Shown: positions 16,487-25,006, counted from the first letter of the stretch. The stretch: DNA of 62,020 nucleotides from Labilithrix sp. (GCA_019637175.1 JAHBWD010000051.1:1-62020); one strand, 5' to 3'. Program-made: numbers and translations. The notes: a model not told the origin generated them from the sequence alone.

Positions 16487-17778
16487 GCGAGCCGCTCCTC
16501 GATCCAGGGCACGATCGCGTCCATGAGGGCTTCGACGTGGGGCGCGTCGCGCTCGCCCGGCTCGGGCTCGAAGTAGTGCCTCGCGCCGTCGATCGTCACG
16601 AGGCGCTTGTCGGGCGACGCGCAGGCCTCGAAGACCGGCGTCACGTCTCGCCCGAGGTACACCTCGCGATCCCGCGCGGCGTGGACGACGAGCGTGGGCT
16701 CGACGATGCGCGCGACGTTGGCGGCGAGATCGGCGTTCGACGAGAGCGCCGACCACGTCGAGAGCCACGCGCGCGGCGTCACCGTGCGCGCGAGCCCGAG
16801 CGCGGCGTAGTTCATCAGATCCGGCCGCTCCGAGAGGAGCGAGCCGTAGTCGTGCTCCGTGGGATCGTCGGCGCCGACGCGCAGTCTTCGATCGACGAAC
16901 GCGGGGTTCGCCATCGTGCGATGGATCACCATGACCGGCTCGTGCGCGCGGCGGCGGAGGACGTCGCGGCGCTCGCTCTCCGGGCGCGCGGCGAAGCCCT
17001 CGGCGTCGGACGCGCGCGTCGCCTCGCTCTTCGCGGCGACGTGCGCGCGAGCCATCGCGTCGAGGCGCTCGACGCGCGCGAGCTGCCCCGCGCGGTGACG
17101 GGCGACGTACGCATCGTCGTACGCCGACCACGCCGGAGGCTCGCGAAATCCGTTCTCCGGGCGATACATGTCGAGCGCGGGATCGCTCGCGAGCGCATCG
17201 GCCTCGTCGGTCACCGCGGGATCGATGCAGTCGAGCATCACCTTGCCCTGCCCTCGGTGCGCGGCGACGTAGATCATCGCGTCGGCGCGGATCATCGGCG
17301 CGCTGTCGAAGCGCGTGGGGCTCCCGCCCGGGCTCGAGGCGATGCGCGCGTTCGGCGCCGCCGTCGCTTGCGCTTGATAGAGCGCGACGAGCGAGCCGCC
17401 TCCGCAATTGCCGAGCAGGACGACCTTGTCGACGCCGCGCTTCTCCTTGAGGTGACGAACGCACGCGTCGACGTCGAGCACCATCTCCTCGTGCTCGCCG
17501 AACGTGTCGTTGTGCACGTGGCGCGTGTTCGCCGCGAGGACGGCGAAGCCGGCGGCGACGAGGCGGGGCACGGCGTAGTGGTGCGTGAAGTCGACGCGCG
17601 GGTGGATGATCACGACGCCGACGCGAGGCTTCTTCGCCGCTTCGGCCGCCCACAGGTTCGCGCGGACCTGACGGAAGTCATGGGTCCTCAGCGCGAGCGA
17701 CTCGACGCGCGCGCCGTCGGGCGGCCGGCGGAACCAGAAAGGCATGCCGCCCCAGTAGGTCTTCGACACGAGGATCAT
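16483..17778 (-). CDS. Dienelactone-hydrolase-like alpha/beta hydrolase with a Cys nucleophile motif
   Basis: About 431 residues, no signal peptide. The nucleophile elbow is LLGNCGGGSL, i.e. G-x-C-x-G with cysteine, as in dienelactone hydrolases. The acid is in VVHAARDREVYLG and the His in DGARHYFEPEPG. Other landmarks are VVIIHPRVDFTHHYAVPRL and NTRHVHND. The start is uncertain: ATGs at 17799, 17778 and 17745 are all possible and the frame stays open further upstream. It is the first gene of a coupled minus-strand run (hydrolase, flavodoxin fusion, phosphatase), which suggests a shared catabolic or detoxification job. The substrate is unknown. Confidence 0.82.
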   Translation of the reverse strand: MILVSKTYWGGMPFWFRRPPDGARVESLALRTHDFRQVRANLWAAEAAKKPRVGVVIIHPRVDFTHHYAVPRLVAAGFAVLAANTRHVHNDTFGEHEEMVLDVDACVRHLKEKRGVDKVVLLGNCGGGSLVALYQAQATAAPNARIASSPGGSPTRFDSAPMIRADAMIYVAAHRGQGKVMLDCIDPAVTDEADALASDPALDMYRPENGFREPPAWSAYDDAYVARHRAGQLARVERLDAMARAHVAAKSEATRASDAEGFAARPESERRDVLRRRAHEPVMVIHRTMANPAFVDRRLRVGADDPTEHDYGSLLSERPDLMNYAALGLARTVTPRAWLSTWSALSSNADLAANVARIVEPTLVVHAARDREVYLGRDVTPVFEACASPDKRLVTIDGARHYFEPEPGERDAPHVEALMDAIVPWIEERLA

Positions 17779-17938
17779 CGCGCGGCAGAAGCCTCTCATT
17801 TTGTCGACGCGCGTGCGATGTCTGACGCCACTGCCAGGCTGTGCCTCCGTGTGCCTCGCATCGACGACGAGAATTTCGAATGAAACGCCCGAATGTGCGC
17901 AGGCACGACAGTTGCGATAGAACTTCGGTGGTCTGGCC

Positions 17939-18439
17939 ATGAGATCGTCGATGCGGCTCCTCCCGATCAGCGGCTCGCTCTTCGCGGGCCTCGTCGCGCT
18001 CGCGGCTTGCGAGACGAACGAGGCGCCGAAGTTCCCGCTGGCCACGCCGGTGCCGCCGGGCACCTGCGCCGACTGGGTCGGCCAGCCGGTCGAGCGGACG
18101 TGCATCCCGCGGATCGCGAAGGCCGACGCCCCGCTCGTGCTCGAGATCGAAGAGCGCTGCGGCGTGTGCGGCTCGACGGCGGAGCGCTGCACGGTCACGC
18201 TCGACGGGCGCACGGTCACCCTCTCGCTCGACGGCAAGACCTGCGAGCCGCCCGTGGGCGCCGTCTGCCCCGAGCTTTGCGGCAAGAACCGCGTCCGCTG
18301 CCAGATCCCTCCGCTCCTCGAGGGCCGCTACGACATTCGCTACAACGACACGTCGGGCCGCACCGACATCCTCGACGTTCGCGTCGAGCACGACGCCGCC
18401 ACGCGCTGCGCGCTCGACGATCCGCACAACGGCGGCTGA
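17939..18439 (+). CDS. Cysteine-containing lipoprotein, unknown function
   Basis: A 166-residue lipoprotein (lipobox LAAC, about residue 24). An alternative start is the ATG at 17951. The mature part has about nine cysteines spread through beta-rich segments (RCGVCGSTAERC, CPELCGKNRVRC), suggesting disulfide-stabilised strands. No family is recognised. It is divergent from the hydrolase operon, with about 160 bp between them, and converges on the Uma2 gene. Confidence 0.75.
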   Translation: MRSSMRLLPISGSLFAGLVALAACETNEAPKFPLATPVPPGTCADWVGQPVERTCIPRIAKADAPLVLEIEERCGVCGSTAERCTVTLDGRTVTLSLDGKTCEPPVGAVCPELCGKNRVRCQIPPLLEGRYDIRYNDTSGRTDILDVRVEHDAATRCALDDPHNGG

Positions 18440-18445
18440 CCGACG

Positions 18446-19021
18446 CTACGCGACGCTGCTCGCGCGGTAGATCTCGTCGACGACGATCTCGAGGTCGAGG
18501 CTCGCGACCGCCACGCGGCCGCCGGCGATGGCCACCCGCGTCGACCACGCTCCCGAGGACGATCGCCCGTGCACAGTCACGCGTCGTTCGCGATGCGAGA
18601 CGATGACGTAGTCGCGGAGGGACGGGATCGTCCGGTAGTGCTCGAGCTTGAGGCCCATGTCGTATTCTTCGGACGAGTCGCTCGTGACCTCGAGGAGAAC
18701 GAGCGGATTCAACGCCGTCGCGCTCGGGCTCGGTCGATGCTGTTCGAGCGGACCGCAGATGACCGAGCCGTCGGGGAACGTCGCGAGGCCGGCCGCTTCC
18801 ACGTAGATCCGGAGATCCGACGTGTGGACGCGACGAGGACGATCTGCGACGGCGTTGCCCAGCGCCCGCAGCACCTCCGCCGCGAGCGCCGAGTGCTCCT
18901 CCGAGCCGCCGGCCATCGCGTAGATTTCTCCGTCGAGGAACTCGTGCTTCGTCGGGCTCGCGAGCTCGAGCGCGACGTAGTCCGCGTAGGTGTAGCGATG
19001 GACTCCCCGGGCATGGGACAT
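18446..19021 (-). CDS. Uma2 (DUF820) family endonuclease-fold protein
   Basis: A 191-residue Uma2 protein. This family has a PD-(D/E)XK-type fold and is usually found in many copies in cyanobacteria and myxobacteria; its biological role is unclear. Visible motifs are YTYADYVALE, HEFLDGEIYAM, FPDGSVICG (acidic), LLEVTSDSSEEYD (E-x-x-S) and KLEHYRTIPSLRDYVIV (catalytic Lys region). The ATG at 19021 is chosen; a GTG at 19027 is in frame. A TACGCT hexamer lies 10 nt upstream. Confidence 0.9.
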   Translation of the reverse strand: MSHARGVHRYTYADYVALELASPTKHEFLDGEIYAMAGGSEEHSALAAEVLRALGNAVADRPRRVHTSDLRIYVEAAGLATFPDGSVICGPLEQHRPSPSATALNPLVLLEVTSDSSEEYDMGLKLEHYRTIPSLRDYVIVSHRERRVTVHGRSSSGAWSTRVAIAGGRVAVASLDLEIVVDEIYRASSVA

Positions 19022-19031
19022 GGTCACCCGT

Positions 19032-19037
19032 AGCGTA
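19032..19037 (-). promoter_or_regulatory. Extended -10 element (TGC-TACGCT) for the Uma2 gene
   Basis: TACGCT preceded by TGC; it ends 10 nt before the ATG at 19021 (4 nt before the in-frame GTG). It predicts a very short leader. Confidence 0.45.
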
Positions 19038-19050
19038 GCAGGCCGGCTCG

Positions 19051-20748
19051 TCACGCGGCGCGGACGTCGATCAAGCGGAAGGCGTCGACGTCCATGAGGC
19101 CGCGATCGGTGAGCTTGAGGCTCGGGATGACCGGCAGGCTGAGGAACGCGAGCTGGAGGAACGGCTCGGGCAGCGTGCAGCCGATCGCCTTGCTCGCGGC
19201 GTGGAGATCTTCGAGCGCGCGCGCGATCGTCTCGGGCTCCTCGAGCGACATGAGGCCGCCGAGCGGCAGCGCGAGGTGCGCGAGGACGCTTCCGCCGCGC
19301 ACGACGCAGAAGCCGCCGCCGGACGACGCGAGCGCGGCGAGCGCGGCGCGCATGTCGTTCGTCTCGCGGCCGACGACGACGAGGTTGTGGCTGTCGTGCC
19401 CGACGCTCGACGCGATCGCGCCGTCGAGATCGCCGAAGCCGATCGCGTAGCCGTTGGCGGGCTTGCCGCCCTTGCCGTGGCGCTCGAGCACCGAGAGCCT
19501 CCGGACGCCCGGCGCGTCGCTCGCGAGGACGTGGCGGTCGGTCAAGATCCGCCCGCTGCGCACGCCGATGACGTGGACGCGCCCCGTGGGCCCTTCCAGA
19601 TCGCGCGGCTCGGGGATCGCGGCGCGCACCGTGTTCGCGGGCGCCTGCGCGGGCGCGCGCGCCATGTCCATCTCGCGGACGAGCCTCCCGTTCACGAGCA
19701 CGTCGCGGATCGCGCACGTCTTCGCGTCGTCGAGCACGACGAGATCGGCGCGGTAGCCGGGGGCGATCGCGCCGACGCGAAGGCCGCCGCGCGCGGGCCC
19801 GGCGAGACCGTAGTGACGCGCGACCGACCACGACGCCGCGCGATACGCGACCTCGGGGGCGATCCCCTTCGCGACGGCCGCGCGGATCAAGAAGTCGACG
19901 TGACCCTCGCGCGCGATGTCGAGCGGGTTGCGATCGTCGGTGCAGAAGCCGACGCTCGTCGAGGTCGCCAGCGTGAGGAGCGGCGCGAGCGCGTCGAGAT
20001 CTTTGGCGACGCTGCCTTCGCGGATCCACACGGCGATGCCGTTGCGCAGCTTCTCCTCGGCCTCGCCGAGCTCGGAGCTCTCGTGGCAGCTCGTGATGCC
20101 CGCGGAGGCGTACGCCGAGAGCGCCTGGCCGCGGACGAGCGGCGCGTGGCCGTCGAGCGGCCGGCCGTCGAACGCGGCGAGCTTGTCGAGCAAGAGCGCG
20201 TCGCCCTCGAGCACGCCGGGGACGTTCATGACCTCGGCGAGGCCGAGCGTCTTCGGATGGCCGACGAGCGGCGCGAGCGCCTTCGCGTCGAGCGTACCCG
20301 CGCCGTTGGTCTCGAAGTCGGTCGCGGGGACGCACGAGCTGACCATCACGCGCAGATCGAGATCGAGCCGCGTCGACGCGTCGAGGAAGTACTCGATGCC
20401 GGGCACGCCCAAGACGTTCGCGAGCTCGTGCGGATCGCAGACCGCGGTCGTCGTGCCGCGAGGGAGCACGGCGCGCTGGAAGCTCTCCGGCACGAGCAGC
20501 GAGCTCTCGAGGTGCACGTGCGCGTCGATGAACCCCGGGACGACGTGCGCGCCCTTGGCGTCGATCGTGCGCTTGCCCCGGAGGCCGGGCGCGAGGCCGA
20601 CCACGACGCCGTCTTGGATCGCGACGCTCCCCTCGACGAACGCGCACGAGAAGACGTCGAGGTACCTGACGTTCTCGAGGACGAGATCGCACGGCTCGAG
20701 GCCGCGCGCAGCGCGGAGGCGCCGGCGGAGCGTTTCGACGAGCGCCAT
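19051..20748 (-). CDS. ade: Adenine deaminase
   Basis: A 565-residue amidohydrolase of the AdeC type, converting adenine to hypoxanthine and ammonia in purine salvage. The metal motif HVHLESSLL (about 95), CDPHELANVLG, GHAPLVRG, SCHESSE, CTDDRNPLDI and SVGHDSHNLVVVG are all characteristic of the family. The protein is full length. The ATG at 20748 is preferred over the GTG at 20751 because a TACGCT hexamer ends 6 nt upstream of the ATG. It lies 30 bp upstream of the Uma2 gene on the same strand. Confidence 0.93.
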   Translation of the reverse strand: MALVETLRRRLRAARGLEPCDLVLENVRYLDVFSCAFVEGSVAIQDGVVVGLAPGLRGKRTIDAKGAHVVPGFIDAHVHLESSLLVPESFQRAVLPRGTTTAVCDPHELANVLGVPGIEYFLDASTRLDLDLRVMVSSCVPATDFETNGAGTLDAKALAPLVGHPKTLGLAEVMNVPGVLEGDALLLDKLAAFDGRPLDGHAPLVRGQALSAYASAGITSCHESSELGEAEEKLRNGIAVWIREGSVAKDLDALAPLLTLATSTSVGFCTDDRNPLDIAREGHVDFLIRAAVAKGIAPEVAYRAASWSVARHYGLAGPARGGLRVGAIAPGYRADLVVLDDAKTCAIRDVLVNGRLVREMDMARAPAQAPANTVRAAIPEPRDLEGPTGRVHVIGVRSGRILTDRHVLASDAPGVRRLSVLERHGKGGKPANGYAIGFGDLDGAIASSVGHDSHNLVVVGRETNDMRAALAALASSGGGFCVVRGGSVLAHLALPLGGLMSLEEPETIARALEDLHAASKAIGCTLPEPFLQLAFLSLPVIPSLKLTDRGLMDVDAFRLIDVRAA

Positions 20749-20754
20749 CACGAC

Positions 20755-20760
20755 AGCGTA
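20755..20760 (-). promoter_or_regulatory. Extended -10 element (TGA-TACGCT) for ade
   Basis: TACGCT preceded by TGA, 6 nt from the ATG at 20748. It predicts a leaderless ade mRNA. Confidence 0.6.
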
Positions 20761-20778
20761 TCACCGCGCGGCGGAGCG

Positions 20779-21543
20779 TCAGTCGACCTTGACGTTGTCG
20801 AACCAGACGTCCTGCGGCGACGAGGTCAGAGGGGTGCTGCCGAGCAAGAGCGCCACGCCGTTCGTAAGGTTCACGGCCCACATGTGGCTGGCCGAGCGGT
20901 CGTCGATCTCGAGTCGAATCACCGAGTCGTTGGTCCCGATGGCGTCGATCGTGAGGACGTAGCGATGCCAGCCCGCGACGGGCAGCGGGACCTTCACGGT
21001 CACGCTCATGCCCAGCATTTCGAGCGAGACGTCCTGGCCGTCGGCCGAGCCGAAGAGCTCGAGGGTCTCGCCGGACGTGGTTTCGGGGATCTGAAGGATC
21101 GACGCCTCGCCAGGCGTTCGCTTCATGTGGAACGAGATCCGGAGGCGGCGCGGGACGCCCTTCCCCACGAGCGAGCCGACCGGACTGACGCGCACGCCCA
21201 ACGTTCCGTCGTGCGTGATGTGGAGCGCCTTGCCGCCGGGCCCGTCGGGCCCGGCAGCTTCCACGGTCGCGCTCCCGCCATTGACGGGGTCGAAGCCGTT
21301 CCACCGGCCGGGATACGGAGGCGTCGTGGTGTCGAAGTCGTCGCAGAACTGCGCGCCGGCGCAGTCGAACGGCGCGACCCTCCCGTCGCTCGAGTCCGCG
21401 GCGCCGTCGACCTTCTCCGGCGTCGGCGCGTCGGCGTCGTCGCCGGCATCGGGGCCGATCGCGACAGGATCATCATCGACGTCGAGCGCCTTGCCGCACG
21501 CGCCCAGGGCGCAGAAGCTCACGAAGGCGATCGCACGGCGCAT
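20779..21543 (-). CDS. Lipoprotein with a LamG/concanavalin-like beta-sandwich
   Basis: A 254-residue lipoprotein (lipobox ALGAC, about residue 16). A DAG/DAD-rich linker is followed by a beta-rich domain beginning FCDDFDTTTPPYPGRWNG and ending PQDVWFDNVKVD. Myxobacterial proteins with this frame usually adopt a LamG/concanavalin-A-like fold. No catalytic residues are evident, so a binding role at the surface is more likely than hydrolysis. Confidence 0.75.
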   Translation of the reverse strand: MRRAIAFVSFCALGACGKALDVDDDPVAIGPDAGDDADAPTPEKVDGAADSSDGRVAPFDCAGAQFCDDFDTTTPPYPGRWNGFDPVNGGSATVEAAGPDGPGGKALHITHDGTLGVRVSPVGSLVGKGVPRRLRISFHMKRTPGEASILQIPETTSGETLELFGSADGQDVSLEMLGMSVTVKVPLPVAGWHRYVLTIDAIGTNDSVIRLEIDDRSASHMWAVNLTNGVALLLGSTPLTSSPQDVWFDNVKVD

Positions 21544-21552
21544 GCACTCACG

Positions 21553-21558
21553 AGAGTA
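21553..21558 (-). promoter_or_regulatory. Extended -10 element (TGA-TACTCT)
   Basis: TACTCT preceded by TGA, 9 nt upstream of the ATG at 21543. Near-leaderless spacing. Confidence 0.45.
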
Positions 21559-21572
21559 TCACCGGCGCCGGC

Positions 21573-23063
21573 TCACTCCCGCTTGAACGTTTGATCGCAG
21601 TACGTCATCTCGCCGGGATCGACGACGGCCTCCGGCAGCGCCGGGATCGAGAGGTTTGGCGGGCTCGCGAAGTCGAAGAAATCGATCGGAACGAGGGCGT
21701 TCGCGTCGCGCGCGGTGAGCGCGGGCAGGCGGTGCTTGGCCTGGATGAAGCGGAGGATGCTCGCGTGATCATAGACGTCGTGAGAGACGTGCCCGCGCTT
21801 CGCCCACGGCGACACCACGATCATCGGAACGCGGACGCCGTACGAGTCGAAGGCGCCCGCGAGCGGGTTTCCTTGCTTGTCGATGAGCGGCTTGTCGTCG
21901 GGGACGCACGCCTTCGGCGGCGGCATGTGGTCGTAGAGCCCCCCGTGCTCGTCGTACGTGATGAAGAGCGCGAGCTTGCCCCACTGCGGGCTCTTCATGA
22001 GCGCATCGACGACCTTGCTGACGAAGCGCTGGCCGATCTGGAGGTTCGACGGCGGGTGCTCGTCGTCGTTGTCGGGATCGCCCGTCTTGAGGAAGTTCGG
22101 ATCGACGTAGACGACCGGCGGGAGCTTGCCCTCGGCCGCGTCGCGGTAGAAGTCTTCGATCGGAAACGTGACGTCGCGGTTGTAGCGGACGGGGAGCTGG
22201 ACGCTGAGCACCGCGGCCGCGCCGGCCGGACCACCGGAGGTGTAGAGCTTCCAGTCGACGTGACGCTTGTCGAGCTCGTCGAGGATCACCGCGTCGTTGG
22301 CGGGGAAGGGATAGGCGCCGATGTCGGGGAAGACGTTCGAGGTCTGCCCGAAGCTCGTCGCCGCGAAGAGGTACATGCGGTTCGGCAGCGTCGGCCCCGG
22401 CACGGAGCAGAAGTAGTGGTCGCCGATCCCGAACGCCTTCGCGAGCGCGTAGTAGTACGGGATCTGCCGCTCGTCGTACCACCACATCGCGCGCTCGCCG
22501 TCGCGCAGCGCCATCGTGGGATCGGGCATCACCTCGCCCTTGATGTCGTGGTTCGTCTCGTAGAACCCGTCCATCTTCCCGCCGTTGATCTGGGTGTGCG
22601 TTCCCACCCAGCCGTGGTTCGTGTCGAGGAAGCAGTGATGGGCGGCCTGCTGCCAGGGGTGCGAGCCGCTCGAGACGGGGCCCGTGCGATCGGGGTTCGT
22701 CGCGTCGTCGGGCGCGCCTGCGAAGTCGGCGCGCCCGGCGTACTTTCCGAACTTGCCGAAGTAGTGATCGAACGAGCGATTTTCCTGCATCAAGACGACG
22801 ATCGTCTCGATCGGGATGTCTTTGCCCATCGGGATCGAGGCGCCGAGCGTCTCGTCCGGCAGCGCGCCGCGGCCGAACTTGCACGCCGCGCGATCGGCGG
22901 CGGCGGTCGCCTCGTCGGGCCGCGTGACGGCGCGGTCCCACTCCGGCGGCGTCGGGGGACGCGGATCGGGCGCCGGCGGCGCCTCGATCGTCGGATCGTC
23001 CGACGTGCAGCTCAGCACACCGAGGGCGGCGACGACCGGGATCGCGAGCAGGAGCCTGCGCAT
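21573..23063 (-). CDS. Phospholipase C / acid phosphatase superfamily lipoprotein
   Basis: A 496-residue enzyme of the phosphoesterase superfamily that includes bacterial phospholipase C and AcpA. The signature VLMQENRSFDHYFG follows an acidic N-terminal linker. ITYDEHGGLYDHMPPP carries the second metal-site group, and GVRVPMIVVSPWAKRG is typical. A lipobox (GVLSC, about residue 19) indicates lipid anchoring rather than the usual Tat secretion. It probably hydrolyses phosphodiesters or phosphomonoesters outside the inner membrane. The start at 23063 places the signal peptide at the N-terminus; the open frame upstream is non-homologous. Confidence 0.9.
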   Translation of the reverse strand: MRRLLLAIPVVAALGVLSCTSDDPTIEAPPAPDPRPPTPPEWDRAVTRPDEATAAADRAACKFGRGALPDETLGASIPMGKDIPIETIVVLMQENRSFDHYFGKFGKYAGRADFAGAPDDATNPDRTGPVSSGSHPWQQAAHHCFLDTNHGWVGTHTQINGGKMDGFYETNHDIKGEVMPDPTMALRDGERAMWWYDERQIPYYYALAKAFGIGDHYFCSVPGPTLPNRMYLFAATSFGQTSNVFPDIGAYPFPANDAVILDELDKRHVDWKLYTSGGPAGAAAVLSVQLPVRYNRDVTFPIEDFYRDAAEGKLPPVVYVDPNFLKTGDPDNDDEHPPSNLQIGQRFVSKVVDALMKSPQWGKLALFITYDEHGGLYDHMPPPKACVPDDKPLIDKQGNPLAGAFDSYGVRVPMIVVSPWAKRGHVSHDVYDHASILRFIQAKHRLPALTARDANALVPIDFFDFASPPNLSIPALPEAVVDPGEMTYCDQTFKRE

Positions 23064-23110
23064 GAAGCTTGATAGCCAGAGGGACGCCGTCGGATCAAGC
23101 CGGCCGACCG

Positions 23111-23509
23111 TCAATTGACGTGATGCGCGTCGAACGTCGCGTCCACGTAACTGGCGCGTTTCGCGTCCGCCTCGCCCGACACCCCGGCGACGGCCGACGT
23201 GACGAGCACGTACAGCGCCGGCTCGCGCGCGCGGAGCTCCGCGAGCGAGAGCCCGTCGGCGACGAGCGCTCCGTCGTGCCGATGAATGACGATCCGGAGG
23301 TCGCGCCGCCCGCCGACGATCGACACCTTCGCGTCTTGGGTGACGATCTTCCCCAGCACGACGCCCTCGGTCTTGGCGGGCGCGACCTGATCGCCCACGG
23401 CCAGGGCGCTCGCGGGAGGCTGCGCTTCTCCCGTCGTTCCTGCGGACGGGGAGCAGGACGCGAGCGGAAGCGCGCACACGAGGGCGAACATGCGAAGGTC
23501 GGCGGCCAT
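23111..23509 (-). CDS. Small lipoprotein, unknown function
   Basis: 132 residues with a lipobox (PLASC, about residue 18) and a mature beta-rich domain (VGDQVAPAKTEGVVLGKIV, RRDLRIVIHRHDG). The ATG at 23509 is chosen because the -10 hexamer of the palindrome at 23517-23526 ends 7 nt upstream; the ATG at 23491 also keeps the signal sequence. It is divergent from the DUF434 gene, with 22 bp between the two start codons. No family is recognised. Confidence 0.72.
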   Translation of the reverse strand: MAADLRMFALVCALPLASCSPSAGTTGEAQPPASALAVGDQVAPAKTEGVVLGKIVTQDAKVSIVGGRRDLRIVIHRHDGALVADGLSLAELRAREPALYVLVTSAVAGVSGEADAKRASYVDATFDAHHVN

Positions 23510-23516
23510 GCAGCCG

Positions 23517-23526
23517 AGTATACTCG
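23517..23526. promoter_or_regulatory. Palindromic, bidirectional -10 element (GAGTATACTC)
   Basis: A perfect 10-bp palindrome that reads TATACT on both strands. On the plus strand the hexamer (23519-23524) ends 7 nt before the GTG at 23532. On the minus strand it (23522-23517) ends 7 nt before the ATG at 23509. It appears to start two leaderless transcripts in opposite directions from overlapping elements. Confidence 0.65.
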
Positions 23527-23531
23527 CCGCC

Positions 23532-24218
23532 GTGCCGGACGACCACGCGAGCAGCCCCTTCGACGACGCCGCGATCGAACGTCTCAAGCTCGCCGCCGAG
23601 GAGGTCGCCTGGCTCACCGGCCGGGGCTATCCCCTCGAAGTCGTGGGAGAGCTCGTCGCCAAGCACCACGTGCTGTCGGAAGCGCATCGCGCGGCGCTCG
23701 CGTGCGGCACGTGCTCCGAGCCGCAGTACCGGCGTCGCGCTGCTCGCGAGCTCGAGGCCGAAGACGTCGCGCGCCGTCCTCTCGCTCTCGACGGCGTCGA
23801 CGTCGTCGCCGCCGTCGAGGCTGCGATCGCGGGGCGAGCCGTCCTCCAGACGCTCGACGGAACGGTGCGCGCGTTCGGGATCGATCGTTCGACGTACGCG
23901 CCGGGGCCGCCCGCCGACGACGCGATCGATCGCGTGCTCGCCGCGGCGCGCGAGCTCCGCCCGTCGCTCATCAAGGTCTACGTCGACGAAGGCGCGGCTG
24001 GAGCGAAGGATCTCGAGGCGCGCTTCGTCGCGCGCGGCAAGGCTTCGAAGGCGAAGCTCGAGATCGCGCTGGTGCCGAGCGCGCCGAAGGCGCTGCGCAA
24101 GGAGCGCCAGGTCGTGACCGCCGACGCCGAGACGCTCGACGCGTGCGCGGGCTGGTTCAACCTCGTGGGCAGGGTCGTCGAGGCGCTCTCGGGCGCGAAG
24201 ATCGTCAGGCTCCAGTAG
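23532..24218 (+). CDS. DUF434 domain protein
   Basis: A 228-residue cytoplasmic protein matching the DUF434 architecture. A short helical N-terminal part (ERLKLAAEEVAWLTGRGYPL, then LVAKHHVL and CSEPQYRRRAARELE) is followed by an alpha/beta C-terminal part with LALDGVDVV and a closing TADAETLDACAGWFNLV. The biochemical role is unknown; the second half has acidic residues placed as in a PIN/NYN-like nuclease, which is speculation. The GTG start at 23532 is supported by a -10 hexamer 7 nt upstream; an ATG at 23508 would overlap the opposite gene. It is followed 2 bp later by the RseP-like gene. Confidence 0.8.
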   Translation: MPDDHASSPFDDAAIERLKLAAEEVAWLTGRGYPLEVVGELVAKHHVLSEAHRAALACGTCSEPQYRRRAARELEAEDVARRPLALDGVDVVAAVEAAIAGRAVLQTLDGTVRAFGIDRSTYAPGPPADDAIDRVLAAARELRPSLIKVYVDEGAAGAKDLEARFVARGKASKAKLEIALVPSAPKALRKERQVVTADAETLDACAGWFNLVGRVVEALSGAKIVRLQ

Positions 24219-24220
24219 CC

Positions 24221-25006
24221 ATGTACGTCCTCGTCGCCTTCGTCGCCCTCGCGCTCGGCGTGACGTCGCATCTCGGAATGCTGAGCCTCGGCCGCTGGAT
24301 CGCCGGCTTTCCTTTCGGCGCGAAGAGCTTCCGTGACGCCGTCACGTGGCGTGACCGACCGGGCACGACGCGCGCGCTCCTCTTCGCGCGCGCCGGAGGC
24401 GGCGCCGTCGGCTGGTACCTCGCGTCCGCGCTCATCTCGTCCGCCGGCTTCTTCCTCACCGGCGAAACCCGCATCGACGACAAGAGCATGCGCGTGACGG
24501 TCGCCGAGGGCGGACCGGCGAACCTCGGCGGGATCCGCGACGGCGATCGGATCGTCGCGGTCGACGGATCACCCGTCGGCTCGTGGGACGAGCTTCGAAG
24601 CAAGGTCCGCACGACGGACCCGCTGAAGGTCGACGTCGATCGCGACGGCCGCGCGATGTCGTTCGAGGTCGTCCCCGCGGGCGTGCCGCCCAAGATCCTC
24701 GTCGGCCCTCCCGTGCAGACGACCCACAAGGGCGCCGGCGCCGCGCTCGCCGCCGGCTTCGTCACGCCGTTCGACGTGGTCCGCGGTCTCCTGACGGGCC
24801 TCGGCCGCACGCTCCTCGGTCGAGAGAAGCCCGAGCTCAGCGGACCGGTCGGGATCGTCCGTGAGACGGCGTCCGCTCAGAAGTCGGGCACCGGCGTGAC
24901 GCTGCGCTTCGTCGGCGCCATCGGGAGCTACTTGATGACGATCGTCGTGATCACGCTCTTGCTCGGCGCGATCCGCGGCAGGCCGTCAGAACCGAAACCC
25001 GAATGA
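24221..25006 (+). CDS. RseP-like PDZ membrane protein with a degenerate zinc-protease motif
   Basis: A 261-residue membrane protein with the site-2-protease layout. TM1 is at the N-terminus, then a hydrophobic segment (about 55-82), a PDZ domain (about 95-150: GGPANLGGIRDGDRIVAVDG), then KPELSGPVGIVRETASAQ and a last TM. In active RseP the first TM carries HExxH. Here the corresponding stretch reads VTSHLGMLSLGRW, with no HExxH. No NPDG motif is seen either. I infer a catalytically dead S2P relative that may bind peptides through its PDZ domain. It is probably cotranscribed with the DUF434 gene and overlaps the convergent PEGA gene by 21 bp. Confidence 0.72.
   Translation: MYVLVAFVALALGVTSHLGMLSLGRWIAGFPFGAKSFRDAVTWRDRPGTTRALLFARAGGGAVGWYLASALISSAGFFLTGETRIDDKSMRVTVAEGGPANLGGIRDGDRIVAVDGSPVGSWDELRSKVRTTDPLKVDVDRDGRAMSFEVVPAGVPPKILVGPPVQTTHKGAGAALAAGFVTPFDVVRGLLTGLGRTLLGREKPELSGPVGIVRETASAQKSGTGVTLRFVGAIGSYLMTIVVITLLLGAIRGRPSEPKPE

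Noticed and set aside
14678..17653. Reading the flavodoxin-fusion frame as one 991-residue protein
   Set aside because: The part upstream of 16486 is the out-of-frame shadow of the Cys-type hydrolase; the flavodoxin fold begins exactly at the GTG overlapping the hydrolase stop.
23064..23080. Weak -10-like CTATCAAG before the phospholipase C-like gene
   Set aside because: Does not fit TANNNT with 6-9 nt spacing; left unassigned.
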